Assembly (NCBI GenBank): GCA_020634565.1
Contig: JACKBN010000001.1
Span: 248,001 to 312,000, forward strand
Direction of reading: 5' to 3'
From: Ardenticatenaceae bacterium
Lineage (GTDB): Bacteria; Chloroflexota; Anaerolineae; Promineifilales; Promineifilaceae
Length of the DNA stretch: 64,000 nucleotides
Part shown: one piece after another, positions 28,758 to 36,120 of the stretch
Layout of the letters: each line of letters starts with the position of its first letter
Position numbering within the stretch: the first letter of the stretch is position 1
The notes under the pieces: generated by a model
Seen by the model: only the letters and a program-made list of their open reading frames with translations
What the model was told of the DNA's origin: nothing
Database searches by the model: none
Program-made: the position numbers and the translations under genes

Positions 28758-29789
28758 TTAAGAAGTGTGGCGCGATAATTCTGGTGGCGCTGCGCCCCAA
28801 GAAAAGCCAAGCGACTGGGTAAGACTCTGCCACGAAAGCTGAATATTGTTGAGGCCCACAATGCCGGACAAAACCATCAGCAAAAAGTTAATGCCGTGGT
28901 AGAGTACTGCCAGCGAAGCCGCCGCCTCAGCCGGGAGGCCCAGCACCGTCATGGCGGCAATAATACCCATGTGGAAAACACCAATCTGCCCGGGCGAAGA
29001 GGGTGCGGCTACAGCAAACGCGCCCACAATCATGATGAAGGTCGCATTCAAAAAGGAAGCTGGCAGATGCACTGCTTGCAGCGCCGCGTTGTAGGCCAGC
29101 ACCACGGGCAGCCAGGTCAGAGCGCTCAGCCCCAGCAAGATGAGCGCAGAACGCCACTGCGTCAAAGCGCGCAAGCCATCGAGCAAACTGTCTAACTGCT
29201 GATGTAATTTATTGGAGGCAAGCCGCGTCCATTTTGTGCCAAACCAGGCGAGTAATTTGTGGGCAAACGGCCGTTTATTAGCCAACACAATCAGTCCCAA
29301 AATCAAGCCAACGGTGGCTGCCCCAGAGAACAAACCCGCCTGCCGCAGCCACGCTGGCAACGTTTCAATTTGCAGCAGCGCCAGCGGCAGCAAGAGCACC
29401 ATCAGCAGCATGTCCAGCAGACGCTCCACCACCATCGTGGTCACGCCCTGCGGCACAGATAGCCCCGGCTGCTGCCCCACCAGAAAAGCGCGGGCCACAT
29501 CCCCCAGGCGAAAAGGGAGCAGCTGTGTCAACATCTGGCCAATGTTTTGGATGTGGAACAGCTTCGCCTGGGAGATATGGTTCCCCAACAGATACCGCCA
29601 GCGTACGACCCGCAAGAACAAATAAATAAGAAGATAAACGGCCGTACCTAGCAGATAAATGGGCCGGGCCTGTTGAATCGCCTGGGCAATTTCGGCGGGT
29701 TTAATCACCCAAAACATGCCGCCCAGGCAAAGCAAACTGATAACCATGCCCAACCAAAATTGTCGTTTTTTCTGTACGCTTGCCTGCAT
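28758..29789 (-). CDS. Lysylphosphatidylglycerol synthase transmembrane-domain (UPF0104) protein
   Basis: The ATG at 29789 is preferred because GGAG lies 6 bases upstream; the ATG four codons earlier has none. The 343-residue protein is almost entirely hydrophobic with about eight membrane helices. It carries the family motifs LLPFRLGDVARAFLVGQ and TTMVVERLLDMLLMV, and SSPGQIGVFHMGI near the end. The soluble lysyl-transferase domain is absent. The family includes flippases for lipid-linked glycans and the membrane half of MprF. Here it sits next to a PIG-V-like mannosyltransferase gene, which suggests a role in envelope glycan or lipid translocation. Confidence 0.85.
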   Translation of the reverse strand: MQASVQKKRQFWLGMVISLLCLGGMFWVIKPAEIAQAIQQARPIYLLGTAVYLLIYLFLRVVRWRYLLGNHISQAKLFHIQNIGQMLTQLLPFRLGDVARAFLVGQQPGLSVPQGVTTMVVERLLDMLLMVLLLPLALLQIETLPAWLRQAGLFSGAATVGLILGLIVLANKRPFAHKLLAWFGTKWTRLASNKLHQQLDSLLDGLRALTQWRSALILLGLSALTWLPVVLAYNAALQAVHLPASFLNATFIMIVGAFAVAAPSSPGQIGVFHMGIIAAMTVLGLPAEAAASLAVLYHGINFLLMVLSGIVGLNNIQLSWQSLTQSLGFSWGAAPPELSRHTS

Positions 29790-29878
29790 TTTCTGCTCCA
29801 TTTGCTTTAATTTCGACTCGCTTGCGGGAAAGTTACATCCAGGCCAGAAAAGTAACGGAATTGCTCAAGGGATTTTGG

Positions 29879-29968
29879 CCACGGAGGACACAGAGAGAAT
29901 TTTTTTGTCACCAAGCGCAAATCCAAAGATTTCAACCAAAAAATCTGTGGAATCTGCGCAATCTGTGG
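29879..29968. repeat. Dispersed-type repeat with tandem AATCTGTGG units
   Basis: This stretch in a 186-base gap has no coding function. It holds CCACGGAGGACACAGAGAG (29879-29897) and then three tandem 9-mers, AATCTGTGG, AATCTGCGC and AATCTGTGG (29942-29968). Both word types look like members of interspersed intergenic repeats rather than random sequence, but only one copy of each is present in this window. Confidence 0.45.
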
Positions 29969-29975
29969 ATAGTTT

Positions 29976-31187
29976 TTAGGCGACCCAGTAGCCGTTGGCG
30001 TAGAGAGCGGTAAACAGGGCCAAAAGCGGGAGGGAAACGGCCGTAATCACCTTATCCACCCACGGATGCTCCCCCCACTCTGCCAACAAAATAAAAGCCG
30101 GGAACAGCACCCACATGTAGCGCCGCTGGCTCATCAACAAGCCGGAGCTAAACGGAATCATCACGCCCAGCAGCACAAAGGCGGCTTCGGCATAGCGCCC
30201 CTTGATCAGCAGCACCACGCCCAGCGTGAGGAACACCAGCACAAAACTGAAGTCGATCCAGTTGTCGAAGTGAATTTGCCCACTGGCAAAAGCGTGCATC
30301 CAACCGAGAGACGGCCGTTGCAGCAAATCCGCAATCGTCACAAACGGGGACTGCGGCACGCGCCCCCACGCCGCCGACGCATTCGCAAACGCCAGCGCAT
30401 CGTCAAAGATGTACCAGAGGTAGACCATGTAGCTGGCCAAACCCAGCGGCGCACTCACCGGAACCAACAACGCCCAGCGAGACGGCCGTTCCCAACCCTC
30501 ATACGTTTGCCACTGCCGCCACCATTCCAGCAGCAACAGCGGCACAATAATCAGCCCCACCAGGCGGCACAGCGTAGCCGCCACGGCAAAAGGAACGCTG
30601 TAGCGCCACTGCCCGCGCCGGGCAAAATAGTAGGCGGCAATGGTCGTCAGCAAAAAGAGGGATTCGGTGTAAATAGCCGAGCCGTAAAACGCCAGGGGGA
30701 AGATGAGTAAATACCAGACGGCCCGATCCGCCACCTTTTCGGCATAATTTTCAGCAACAAGACGGTAAAAGAAGACGGCCGTTCCCCACAGCGCCAAATT
30801 ACTGATGATGATGCCCGAAACGGCCGCATCTCCCGTTAATGGCGTAATCGCCGCCATCAGCAGCGGCAGCAGCGGGAAAAAAGCCACGGACGGCAGCGGC
30901 ACGCCCTCAAATTTATACCCCTCCTCCACAATGCTGATGTAAAAACCGGTGTCCCAGCGGCTGGCAAACACATCCAGCAAAATATTTTCTGTGCCGCGCA
31001 GATGATACGGCGGCGGAGCGACGGAATCGAGCAGCAGCGGAACCGCCAGATAGGCCACCAGCAGCACCCCCAGGCGCGTGGCCACAAACACCAGCGTGGG
31101 TAGCCACAGCCAGCGGGGCACGGTTAAAGCGGTCAATCGGTTAAAAATTGTTTCCGTTAGAGGCGTGCTGTCTAATTTTGCGTCCAT
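29976..31187 (-). CDS. PIG-V-like mannosyltransferase, membrane glycosyltransferase
   Basis: The ATG at 31187 has a GGAGACGGGA site upstream; a GTG eight codons earlier is less likely. The 403-residue protein has about nine to ten membrane helices. Its first outside loop carries FASRWDTGFYISIVEEGY, the acidic motif of GPI mannosyltransferase 2/PIG-V-like enzymes, and a later IYTESLFLLTTIAAYYFARR motif matches the same family. These enzymes transfer mannose from a polyprenyl-phosphate donor. With the neighbouring flippase-like and DUF2723 genes it suggests an envelope or protein glycosylation set. The acceptor is unknown. Confidence 0.83.
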   Translation of the reverse strand: MDAKLDSTPLTETIFNRLTALTVPRWLWLPTLVFVATRLGVLLVAYLAVPLLLDSVAPPPYHLRGTENILLDVFASRWDTGFYISIVEEGYKFEGVPLPSVAFFPLLPLLMAAITPLTGDAAVSGIIISNLALWGTAVFFYRLVAENYAEKVADRAVWYLLIFPLAFYGSAIYTESLFLLTTIAAYYFARRGQWRYSVPFAVAATLCRLVGLIIVPLLLLEWWRQWQTYEGWERPSRWALLVPVSAPLGLASYMVYLWYIFDDALAFANASAAWGRVPQSPFVTIADLLQRPSLGWMHAFASGQIHFDNWIDFSFVLVFLTLGVVLLIKGRYAEAAFVLLGVMIPFSSGLLMSQRRYMWVLFPAFILLAEWGEHPWVDKVITAVSLPLLALFTALYANGYWVA

Positions 31188-31223
31188 CTTGTTTCCCGTC
31201 TCCGGCGCCACTCTTTTTTAGCA

Positions 31224-31252
31224 GTGACTGTCACCTGTAAATTGAGTACAAT
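31224..31252 (+). promoter_or_regulatory. Candidate promoter of an intergenic small RNA
   Basis: GTGACT (31224-31229) and TACAAT (31247-31252) are separated by 17 bases, a fair match to a sigma-70-type promoter. It points to the plus strand although both flanking genes are on the minus strand, and a strong plus-strand terminator lies about 110 bases downstream. Confidence 0.4.
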
Positions 31253-31258
31253 GAAAAG

Positions 31259-31376
31259 AGTCTGACGGTCTGGCCCACACTGATTCTGGGAAACCAACTG
31301 TTGTGACCAAACCGCCAGAGTTACCTGAGCTGCGATGGTGTAGATAGTGCCGCTATCTCACCATTGCAGCTTTTTA
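31259..31376 (+). ncRNA. Candidate small RNA with strong terminator
   Basis: Between two minus-strand genes a plus-strand promoter-like element is followed by about 115 bases with pairing potential (GGTCTGGC near 31268 with GCCAG..ACC near 31315). It ends in a 19-bp hairpin: 13 bp (31328-31340 with 31359-31371, one G-U pair), a one-base bulge, 6 bp and a 5-base loop, followed by five T. The T-run faces plus-strand transcription only, which argues for a plus-strand RNA. The alternative is a terminator for the minus-strand gene whose stop abuts the hairpin, but that side has no U-run. No known RNA family is recognised. Confidence 0.4.
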
Positions 31377-31841
31377 TTCGGGGAGCCGCAGCCCAAAGCC
31401 AAACGTCGGCCCGGCAAAGCCATCCGGTGCCCACACCAGCGGCGCTTCACTGCTTAGGTGAAAGCCCTGCGTGGCCGAGGCGTTCATGTCTACTTCCATG
31501 GTGATGTCGTAATGACCCCACGCCATGTCAGATGACGGACTTTGCACCACAAACTGGGCGGACCCTTGACCATCGGTCATGACGCGGCCCAGGTAACGGC
31601 CGTTCACAAACAAGGTCGCCGGTTTATTCGCCGGGAACCCAGCGCCGGTAAAGGCAAACTGGCTGCCCGGTGCCCCTTCACTGGCGTGCACGCTTAATTC
31701 TGGGGCGTACACACCGGCCATCATGCGCCATTCCAGCGCGGCTACCGGACGATCGACGTAGGGCACCATGGCCACACCTGCCAGCAGGATAGCCAGAGCA
31801 AACACCGTTCGTACCATCGTCCTAAGACTGAATTGTTTCAT
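31374..31841 (-). CDS. Secreted Ig-like (TIG-type) protein, tandem paralog 1
   Basis: The 155-residue protein has a signal peptide (MVRTVFALAILLAGVAMVPY) and a mature single Ig-like domain with GAPGSQFAFTGAGFPANKPA and LFVNGRYLGRVMTDGQGSAQF. The first motif is typical of bacterial TIG/Ig-like surface domains. The neighbouring gene encodes a paralog with the same segments. It lacks the Pro-Leu-Val tail of its partner. No enzymatic residues are seen. A small secreted envelope protein is the most that can be said. Confidence 0.75.
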   Translation of the reverse strand: MKQFSLRTMVRTVFALAILLAGVAMVPYVDRPVAALEWRMMAGVYAPELSVHASEGAPGSQFAFTGAGFPANKPATLFVNGRYLGRVMTDGQGSAQFVVQSPSSDMAWGHYDITMEVDMNASATQGFHLSSEAPLVWAPDGFAGPTFGFGLRLPE

Positions 31842-31891
31842 AGTTACCTCCTTCGCAACTACAAATAAGGATAGAAATACAACTTTGTTAG

Positions 31892-31919
31892 CAGGAACGG
31901 TCGGTAACGGCCGTTCCTG
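31892..31919 (-). promoter_or_regulatory. Hairpin between tandem secreted paralogs, built on an ACGGCCGT site
   Basis: A 12-bp stem (CAGGAACGGTCG with CGGCCGTTCCTG, one G-U pair) with loop GTAA lies between the two Ig-like genes. Its right arm includes the highly iterated palindrome. No U-run follows in minus-strand RNA. Confidence 0.45.
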
Positions 31920-31931
31920 TCATAACTACAA

Positions 31932-32411
31932 TTAACGCTGCACCAAGGGCAAGAAGGTGCTGTGCCCCACGGTGCCAAACGTCGCACCAGAGAATCCGCC
32001 TGGGGGTGTCACCACCGGCTCGGCGCTGTCCACCGTAATGGTTTTGAAGGCAGACACATTGGCATCTGTCTCCAGCACCACCGTTAACTCGCCATCCGGC
32101 ACGCCCGTCACATCAATAATGAAGGTGGCCGTGCCGTTGCCATCTGTGATGACCCCGCCCACCACCTGGCCGTTTACAAAAACGGCCGCTAGTCGGTTGG
32201 GCTGGTAACCACTGCCGGTAAAGGCAAACTGGCTGCCCGGTGCGCCCCTGTTATCGCTGACGCTGAGGTCTGGCGTGTAGACACTGCCAAAGACTTCCCA
32301 GTTGATGGCTGCCCGCGCGTTGCCCACGAAGGGCAACAGCAGCAAACCACCCAGCAAAACAAACGCCGTGATCATTAACCTGCTGACTGCTTCCTTTGCA
32401 TCTTGACTCAT
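31932..32411 (-). CDS. Secreted Ig-like (TIG-type) protein, tandem paralog 2
   Basis: The 159-residue protein has a hydrophobic signal (MITAFVLLGGLLLLPFVGNA) and a mature Ig-like domain with DNRGAPGSQFAFTGSGYQPN and VFVNGQVVGGVITDGNGTATF, clearly paralogous to the next gene downstream. Both share the mature start xWxxxxxVYxPxLSV. The C-terminus is HSTFLPLVQR, the Pro-Leu-Val motif also found in two copper-run proteins. The pair lies between membrane glycosyltransferase genes, so it may be a substrate of glycosylation; that is inference only. Confidence 0.77.
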   Translation of the reverse strand: MSQDAKEAVSRLMITAFVLLGGLLLLPFVGNARAAINWEVFGSVYTPDLSVSDNRGAPGSQFAFTGSGYQPNRLAAVFVNGQVVGGVITDGNGTATFIIDVTGVPDGELTVVLETDANVSAFKTITVDSAEPVVTPPGGFSGATFGTVGHSTFLPLVQR

Positions 32412-32449
32412 TGAGCCTCCTTTACTAAAAAACTTCCGGTAAACATTTT

Positions 32450-33976
32450 CTACTGACGCGGCTCCAGCTTGTAGATGGGTCCCATAGGAACGGCCGTTGT
32501 GTGCTGTAGCAGCGTCATGGATGGGTTGTTAATGTAAATCGGCCGTTCCTCGATCTGGCTAAGCACCAGCTGCTCCATCGCTTCCCCCGAAATCAGGAAA
32601 CGATTCAGCGCCTGCACGTCAGGGCGCTGACCTTCGACCAGCTGCAAAAATTGCACGGCTGGTACCGTGTCCCACCAGCCCAGCACCAGCGCATTTGGCT
32701 CCACCTCCAGCAGAATCGTCTCTGCCATTTCGCGCGTGCTCCAATCGTCAGAGCGATCCACCAGCTGCCAGTTCAACCCAGCAGCCACCACCACAGCCCC
32801 AACGGCCAAATAATGAATGAGCCGGGGCGAAACCAGCGGCTGCGTCTGGGTCTTCAGCCAGATAAAAAGCTGCTGGTAGCCCACGCCCAGCCAAATCGCC
32901 CAGATGAGGTAGGTGGGTAGAAACATGGTGTCTTTATCGACGACGCGGTAGTTGATGTAGAAGATGGCGTTGGCCAGAAACATGAGCAGCAGCAGGCCAC
33001 CCAGCCGCCAGTTGCGCCGGGTGAGCACCCCCAACCCCAGCAGCCCCGGCCCAATGCCAATGGCCAGAAAAGCGGTCCAAAGCTGTACCCCATAGGCCGC
33101 AACCTGCGGCCACAGTTCGCTAAGCTGGTAGCCAAACATCAGTCCGGCAAAAGTCTCGCCGGTAATCATCCACCACAAACCATCCAGGCTCTGCAAGTTG
33201 ACGGGGAAGAAGGTGCCACTAGCATCGTACTCGCCAGCGTAGTTGAATATGGGTTGGCTAGCGTAACGCACCGGCAAAATGAGGAAGATAGAGAGTCCTA
33301 GCAGGACGGCCGTTCCTCCCGCAGCCCACACCCGCCAATTCTTAAACTGGGTGGGATGGCTGGTGAGCACGTACCAAACCGCTCCCGGCACCAGCAGCAC
33401 CGTCGCCATGTGGTTGCCCATGCTCGCCGTCATCAAAAAGATGGGCAGGGCTAGCCGCAACGGCGTTGGCGCATCCGCCCAGCGCAGCAAGCTGAGTATG
33501 ATGCCCGCCATCAGGGCGGTGTGCAGGGTGTACACCTCGGCAATAAGCGACATCGCCCAGAAATACGGTGCGGTCGCCAAGAGGCCAATCGCCCCCAGCC
33601 GCAGCCACGGACCCACCTGCAAGCGGCGCAAAATGTATTCAACTTGCAGCAGCGTCAGGGCGCTCAAAAACGCGGAGAAGAAGTTTAACCGGTAGCCCAT
33701 GTCGCTGCTGAGCGGCAGCCAGGTCCAAATTTTGCCCAGCAGCAGGTACAGCGGATACCCCGTGGCGCGAATGATGCCGTTGGTGGCAACGGCCGTTGTA
33801 AATTCGGCGCTGTCCAGGTTGTAAATGGTGGGGGCCAGGGTGAGCCAGTACAGCAGCAGCGGCGCCACAAACACCGCCACAGAGAGCCAATCGAGCCGGG
33901 CCACCCACTGCCGCGCATCGGCCTGGGTTTCAGGGGAACGAACAAAAGAGGGCAAGGTTGTCAATTTAAACATCAT
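32450..33976 (-). CDS. DUF2723 family membrane glycosyltransferase
   Basis: The start at 33976 (or the adjacent ATG at 33973) follows GGAGAAAA. The 508-residue protein has about ten membrane helices. Early in the sequence it has APTIYNLDSAEFTTAVATNG followed by ATGYPLYLLLGKIW, the signature of DUF2723 proteins, whose Asp/Glu loop matches GT-C glycosyltransferases; the eukaryotic relative TMEM260 is a protein O-mannosyltransferase. The C-terminal 110 residues form a soluble domain outside the membrane. Its position beside a PIG-V-like gene and secreted proteins fits envelope protein glycosylation. Sugar and acceptor are unknown. Confidence 0.85.
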   Translation of the reverse strand: MMFKLTTLPSFVRSPETQADARQWVARLDWLSVAVFVAPLLLYWLTLAPTIYNLDSAEFTTAVATNGIIRATGYPLYLLLGKIWTWLPLSSDMGYRLNFFSAFLSALTLLQVEYILRRLQVGPWLRLGAIGLLATAPYFWAMSLIAEVYTLHTALMAGIILSLLRWADAPTPLRLALPIFLMTASMGNHMATVLLVPGAVWYVLTSHPTQFKNWRVWAAGGTAVLLGLSIFLILPVRYASQPIFNYAGEYDASGTFFPVNLQSLDGLWWMITGETFAGLMFGYQLSELWPQVAAYGVQLWTAFLAIGIGPGLLGLGVLTRRNWRLGGLLLLMFLANAIFYINYRVVDKDTMFLPTYLIWAIWLGVGYQQLFIWLKTQTQPLVSPRLIHYLAVGAVVVAAGLNWQLVDRSDDWSTREMAETILLEVEPNALVLGWWDTVPAVQFLQLVEGQRPDVQALNRFLISGEAMEQLVLSQIEERPIYINNPSMTLLQHTTAVPMGPIYKLEPRQ

Positions 33977-34116
33977 TTTTCTCCATAAAAACCTTCCACA
34001 GGCGCAGAGCCAGAACACGTACCGTTTAACGCTGGGGAAGGGTCACTTTGTGGCGCAGCACGCCAATGAGTGAATCTGGTTGGCAAAAAGTCACGCGGCT
34101 GGCTTAGCCACGGTAG

Positions 34117-34416
34117 CTAATCATCGTCGGCGCGGTCATTGTCATTGTTGTTGTCGTTGCCGTTATTGCCCCCACCACCGCTGCCGCTGTTGCCGCCACC
34201 GTTGTCGTTGTCATCATCATCGTTATCGTTGTCATTGTCGTTGCTATTGTTGTCGTTACCGCCGCCATCATTGTCGTTATCGTTGTCATTATGGCCGCCG
34301 TTGTCATTATCATTGTCGGCGTTATCGTTGCTGCCGTTGTCGTTGGCATCGTTATCATTATCCGAATTGTCGTTGCCGTTATCCGCAGCATCGTTGTCAT
34401 TATCATTGTCGTCATT
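34117..34416 (-). repeat. Low-complexity Asn/Asp codon repeat
   Basis: The 3' end of the anti-sigma gene is built from degenerate GTTGTC/ATTGTC hexamers on the plus strand, encoding alternating Asp and Asn. Such repeats are prone to length change by slippage, so tail length probably varies between strains. Confidence 0.8.
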
Positions 34417-35355
34417 GGCAACGGCCGTTGGCTGGACAGTAGGTGCAACGGTAACGGTTGGCGGAACGGCCGTTGGCGTCACCAGTTCTTGAGTGGGCGC
34501 AGGCGTGCTTGTCGCCGTCATCGACACCGTGGGCGTGGCCGTCTGGGTTTTGGTGACCGTAGGCGTAGTGGTTTGAGTAGTTGTGGGCATCGCTGTTCCC
34601 GTGGCAGTCGCGGTGAAAGTGGCGGTTGGCTCTGCCGTCACCGTGGCCGAGGGAGTGCTGGTAGCGGGAGCCTCGGCCAACACGGCGATGCGATTGGCAT
34701 AGAGGTGGCCATTTTGAATACGGCCGTCTACCGACACCAGCGCGCCCGTTTCCGCCCCTCTCTCCACCTCTGTTCGTTCGCTTACATGCACAGAAATTCC
34801 CGCGATGATCCAGTTGCCGTCCTGCTTAGTGTTGATGCGACCCTCGAAGGTAACAACGGCCGTCTCGTCCGTACGCAGCAGCGATTTCACCTCACGGATA
34901 CGCTCCTCGTTTTGCTGAGCTTGCAGATTGAAAACGGCCGTGGCATCCCCCGCCTGCTCCAGTTGAAGCGTTTCCACCCACCGCTTGGTGTCGTACAGCA
35001 AGCTACCCGGCACCGCCGAAGCTGAAGCAAATAAGAAGCTGGCCCCCAGCAGCAAGGTAACCATCGCCAGCGAGGCCAGCGGCAGCAAGGTGCGCCGCAG
35101 CGACGGCCAGGTAAACCAGGCCTGGCGTTGGGCCGCCCGCATTTGGGCCGCCTGCTGCAAAAACAGCTTTTGCGACTGCTTTTTGGCAGCCACCGTGGGC
35201 TGCACACGCACCTGTTGCAGATGCGCCGCCACCGTCAAAAACCGGGCAATCTCTTCGGCCGCATGCGGATATTTTGCCTGCAACGCTTCAATCGAGCTGC
35301 CAGCCTCAAACTGCTCCAAACAATCAAACAAGATTTGCTCCTGAACAATTTTCAT
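34117..35355 (-). CDS. Anti-sigma factor with DUF5667/DUF5666-type domains and Asn/Asp-rich tail
   Basis: The 412-residue protein overlaps the sigma factor gene by four bases (ATGA), so the two are co-translated. An N-terminal cytoplasmic zone (1-85) with FEAGSSIEALQAKYPHAAEE would bind sigma. One membrane helix (about 90-113) follows, then VPGSLLYDTKRWVETLQLEQ, the DUF5667 signature, and a DUF5666-like beta domain (about 165-225). The outer part is a Thr/Pro-rich stalk (about 230-315) and a tail of about 95 residues made almost wholly of Asn, Asp and Gly. The tail may bind cations or be a flexible brush. Confidence 0.88.
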   Translation of the reverse strand: MKIVQEQILFDCLEQFEAGSSIEALQAKYPHAAEEIARFLTVAAHLQQVRVQPTVAAKKQSQKLFLQQAAQMRAAQRQAWFTWPSLRRTLLPLASLAMVTLLLGASFLFASASAVPGSLLYDTKRWVETLQLEQAGDATAVFNLQAQQNEERIREVKSLLRTDETAVVTFEGRINTKQDGNWIIAGISVHVSERTEVERGAETGALVSVDGRIQNGHLYANRIAVLAEAPATSTPSATVTAEPTATFTATATGTAMPTTTQTTTPTVTKTQTATPTVSMTATSTPAPTQELVTPTAVPPTVTVAPTVQPTAVANDDNDNDNDAADNGNDNSDNDNDANDNGSNDNADNDNDNGGHNDNDNDNDGGGNDNNSNDNDNDNDDDDNDNGGGNSGSGGGGNNGNDNNNDNDRADDD

Positions 35356-35897
35356 GCCAGCGCTCCTTGCAGCATGATTCGCTGCGAAATGGCGGCGATT
35401 GCCCGCGCCTGCAACATCTTGATAGACCCTTCACTTTTACCCATCGTGTCGGCCACTTCTTGAATGGGCATCCCAAAACCAAAGCGCAAAGCCAGCACAT
35501 TTTGCTGATCTTCCGTCAGGCTCCCCATAACCGCCTGCAAATTTTCATCACGTAAGATGGCATCAACCTGGCGGTCCAAGCTATGCTCAGTGGAGGGAAT
35601 GTCTTCGTGCAGCATGGTGAACCCGTCACGCTTTTTGCTGCGGTAATGTTCTTTCAACACGCGCGAGGCGACGCCAAACAGCCAGCCGCGCAGCGTATTC
35701 TGCGGCGCAGATTTATCGCGCAGGGCATTGAGCAGCCGCAAAAACACTTCGCTGGTCAAATCTTCGGCCGTGGGCGCATCATTAACGCGGAAGGCGATGT
35801 AGCGATAGATCGAATCGTAGTAACGATTGTGTACCTCAGCCAGAGCATCCTGATCTAAAGAGCGAGCGCGTTGTAGAAGTTTCATTTCGTCGTACAT
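35352..35897 (-). CDS. ECF-type RNA polymerase sigma factor
   Basis: The start at 35897 (MYDEMKLLQRARSLDQDALA) has a GGGA eight bases upstream; a longer start has no ribosome site. The 181-residue protein has region 2 with HNRYYDSIYRYIAFRVND and AEDLTSEVFLRLLNAL, and region 4 with LTEDQQNVLALRFGFGMPIQ and ADTMGKSEGSIKMLQARAI, the helix-turn-helix for the -35 element. The C-terminus is short. It is released by its downstream membrane anti-sigma partner. The short region between this gene and the divergent kinase gene should hold both promoters. Confidence 0.93.
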   Translation of the reverse strand: MYDEMKLLQRARSLDQDALAEVHNRYYDSIYRYIAFRVNDAPTAEDLTSEVFLRLLNALRDKSAPQNTLRGWLFGVASRVLKEHYRSKKRDGFTMLHEDIPSTEHSLDRQVDAILRDENLQAVMGSLTEDQQNVLALRFGFGMPIQEVADTMGKSEGSIKMLQARAIAAISQRIMLQGALA

Positions 35898-36023
35898 AAG
35901 TGCATTCCCAGAATCGTGAATTAATATGCTCATAGTGTAGATTTTGGGCGGCTTTTGCTGTAGGGGAGATGGTCGAGACCTTGCTCAGACTGTGGGTCGG
36001 ACTTTTTCAGACCTTAGTCCATG

Positions 36024-36050
36024 TTGAGGATTGGCTAAAGTCGGTATAAT
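36024..36050 (+). promoter_or_regulatory. Promoter of the NarL-type two-component pair
   Basis: A perfect -10 TATAAT (36045-36050) is preceded by TTGAGG (36024-36029) at 15 bases, slightly short of the optimum. It lies 70 bases upstream of the kinase start and points toward it. Confidence 0.6.
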
Positions 36051-36120
36051 CGGGCCTCCGAGATGCGGGGAGTTCTTGCTGGGCCGCCTCTCGACTGAAG
36101 ATTTGGCAAAGGAGACGCGC

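Noticed and set aside
28042..28833. Longer ATG-type start for the Crp/Fnr gene
   Set aside because: The extra 36 codons lie inside the neighbouring flippase-like gene region and are not family-like, while the GTG at 28725 has a ribosome site.
34117..34416. CRISPR-like or tandem-repeat array
   Set aside because: The repeat is a degenerate hexamer inside a coding frame, with no spacer structure.
34139..35025. Plus-strand frames encoding Leu/Ser or Ile/Val repeats
   Set aside because: They are the antisense reading of the Asn/Asp repeat in the anti-sigma gene.
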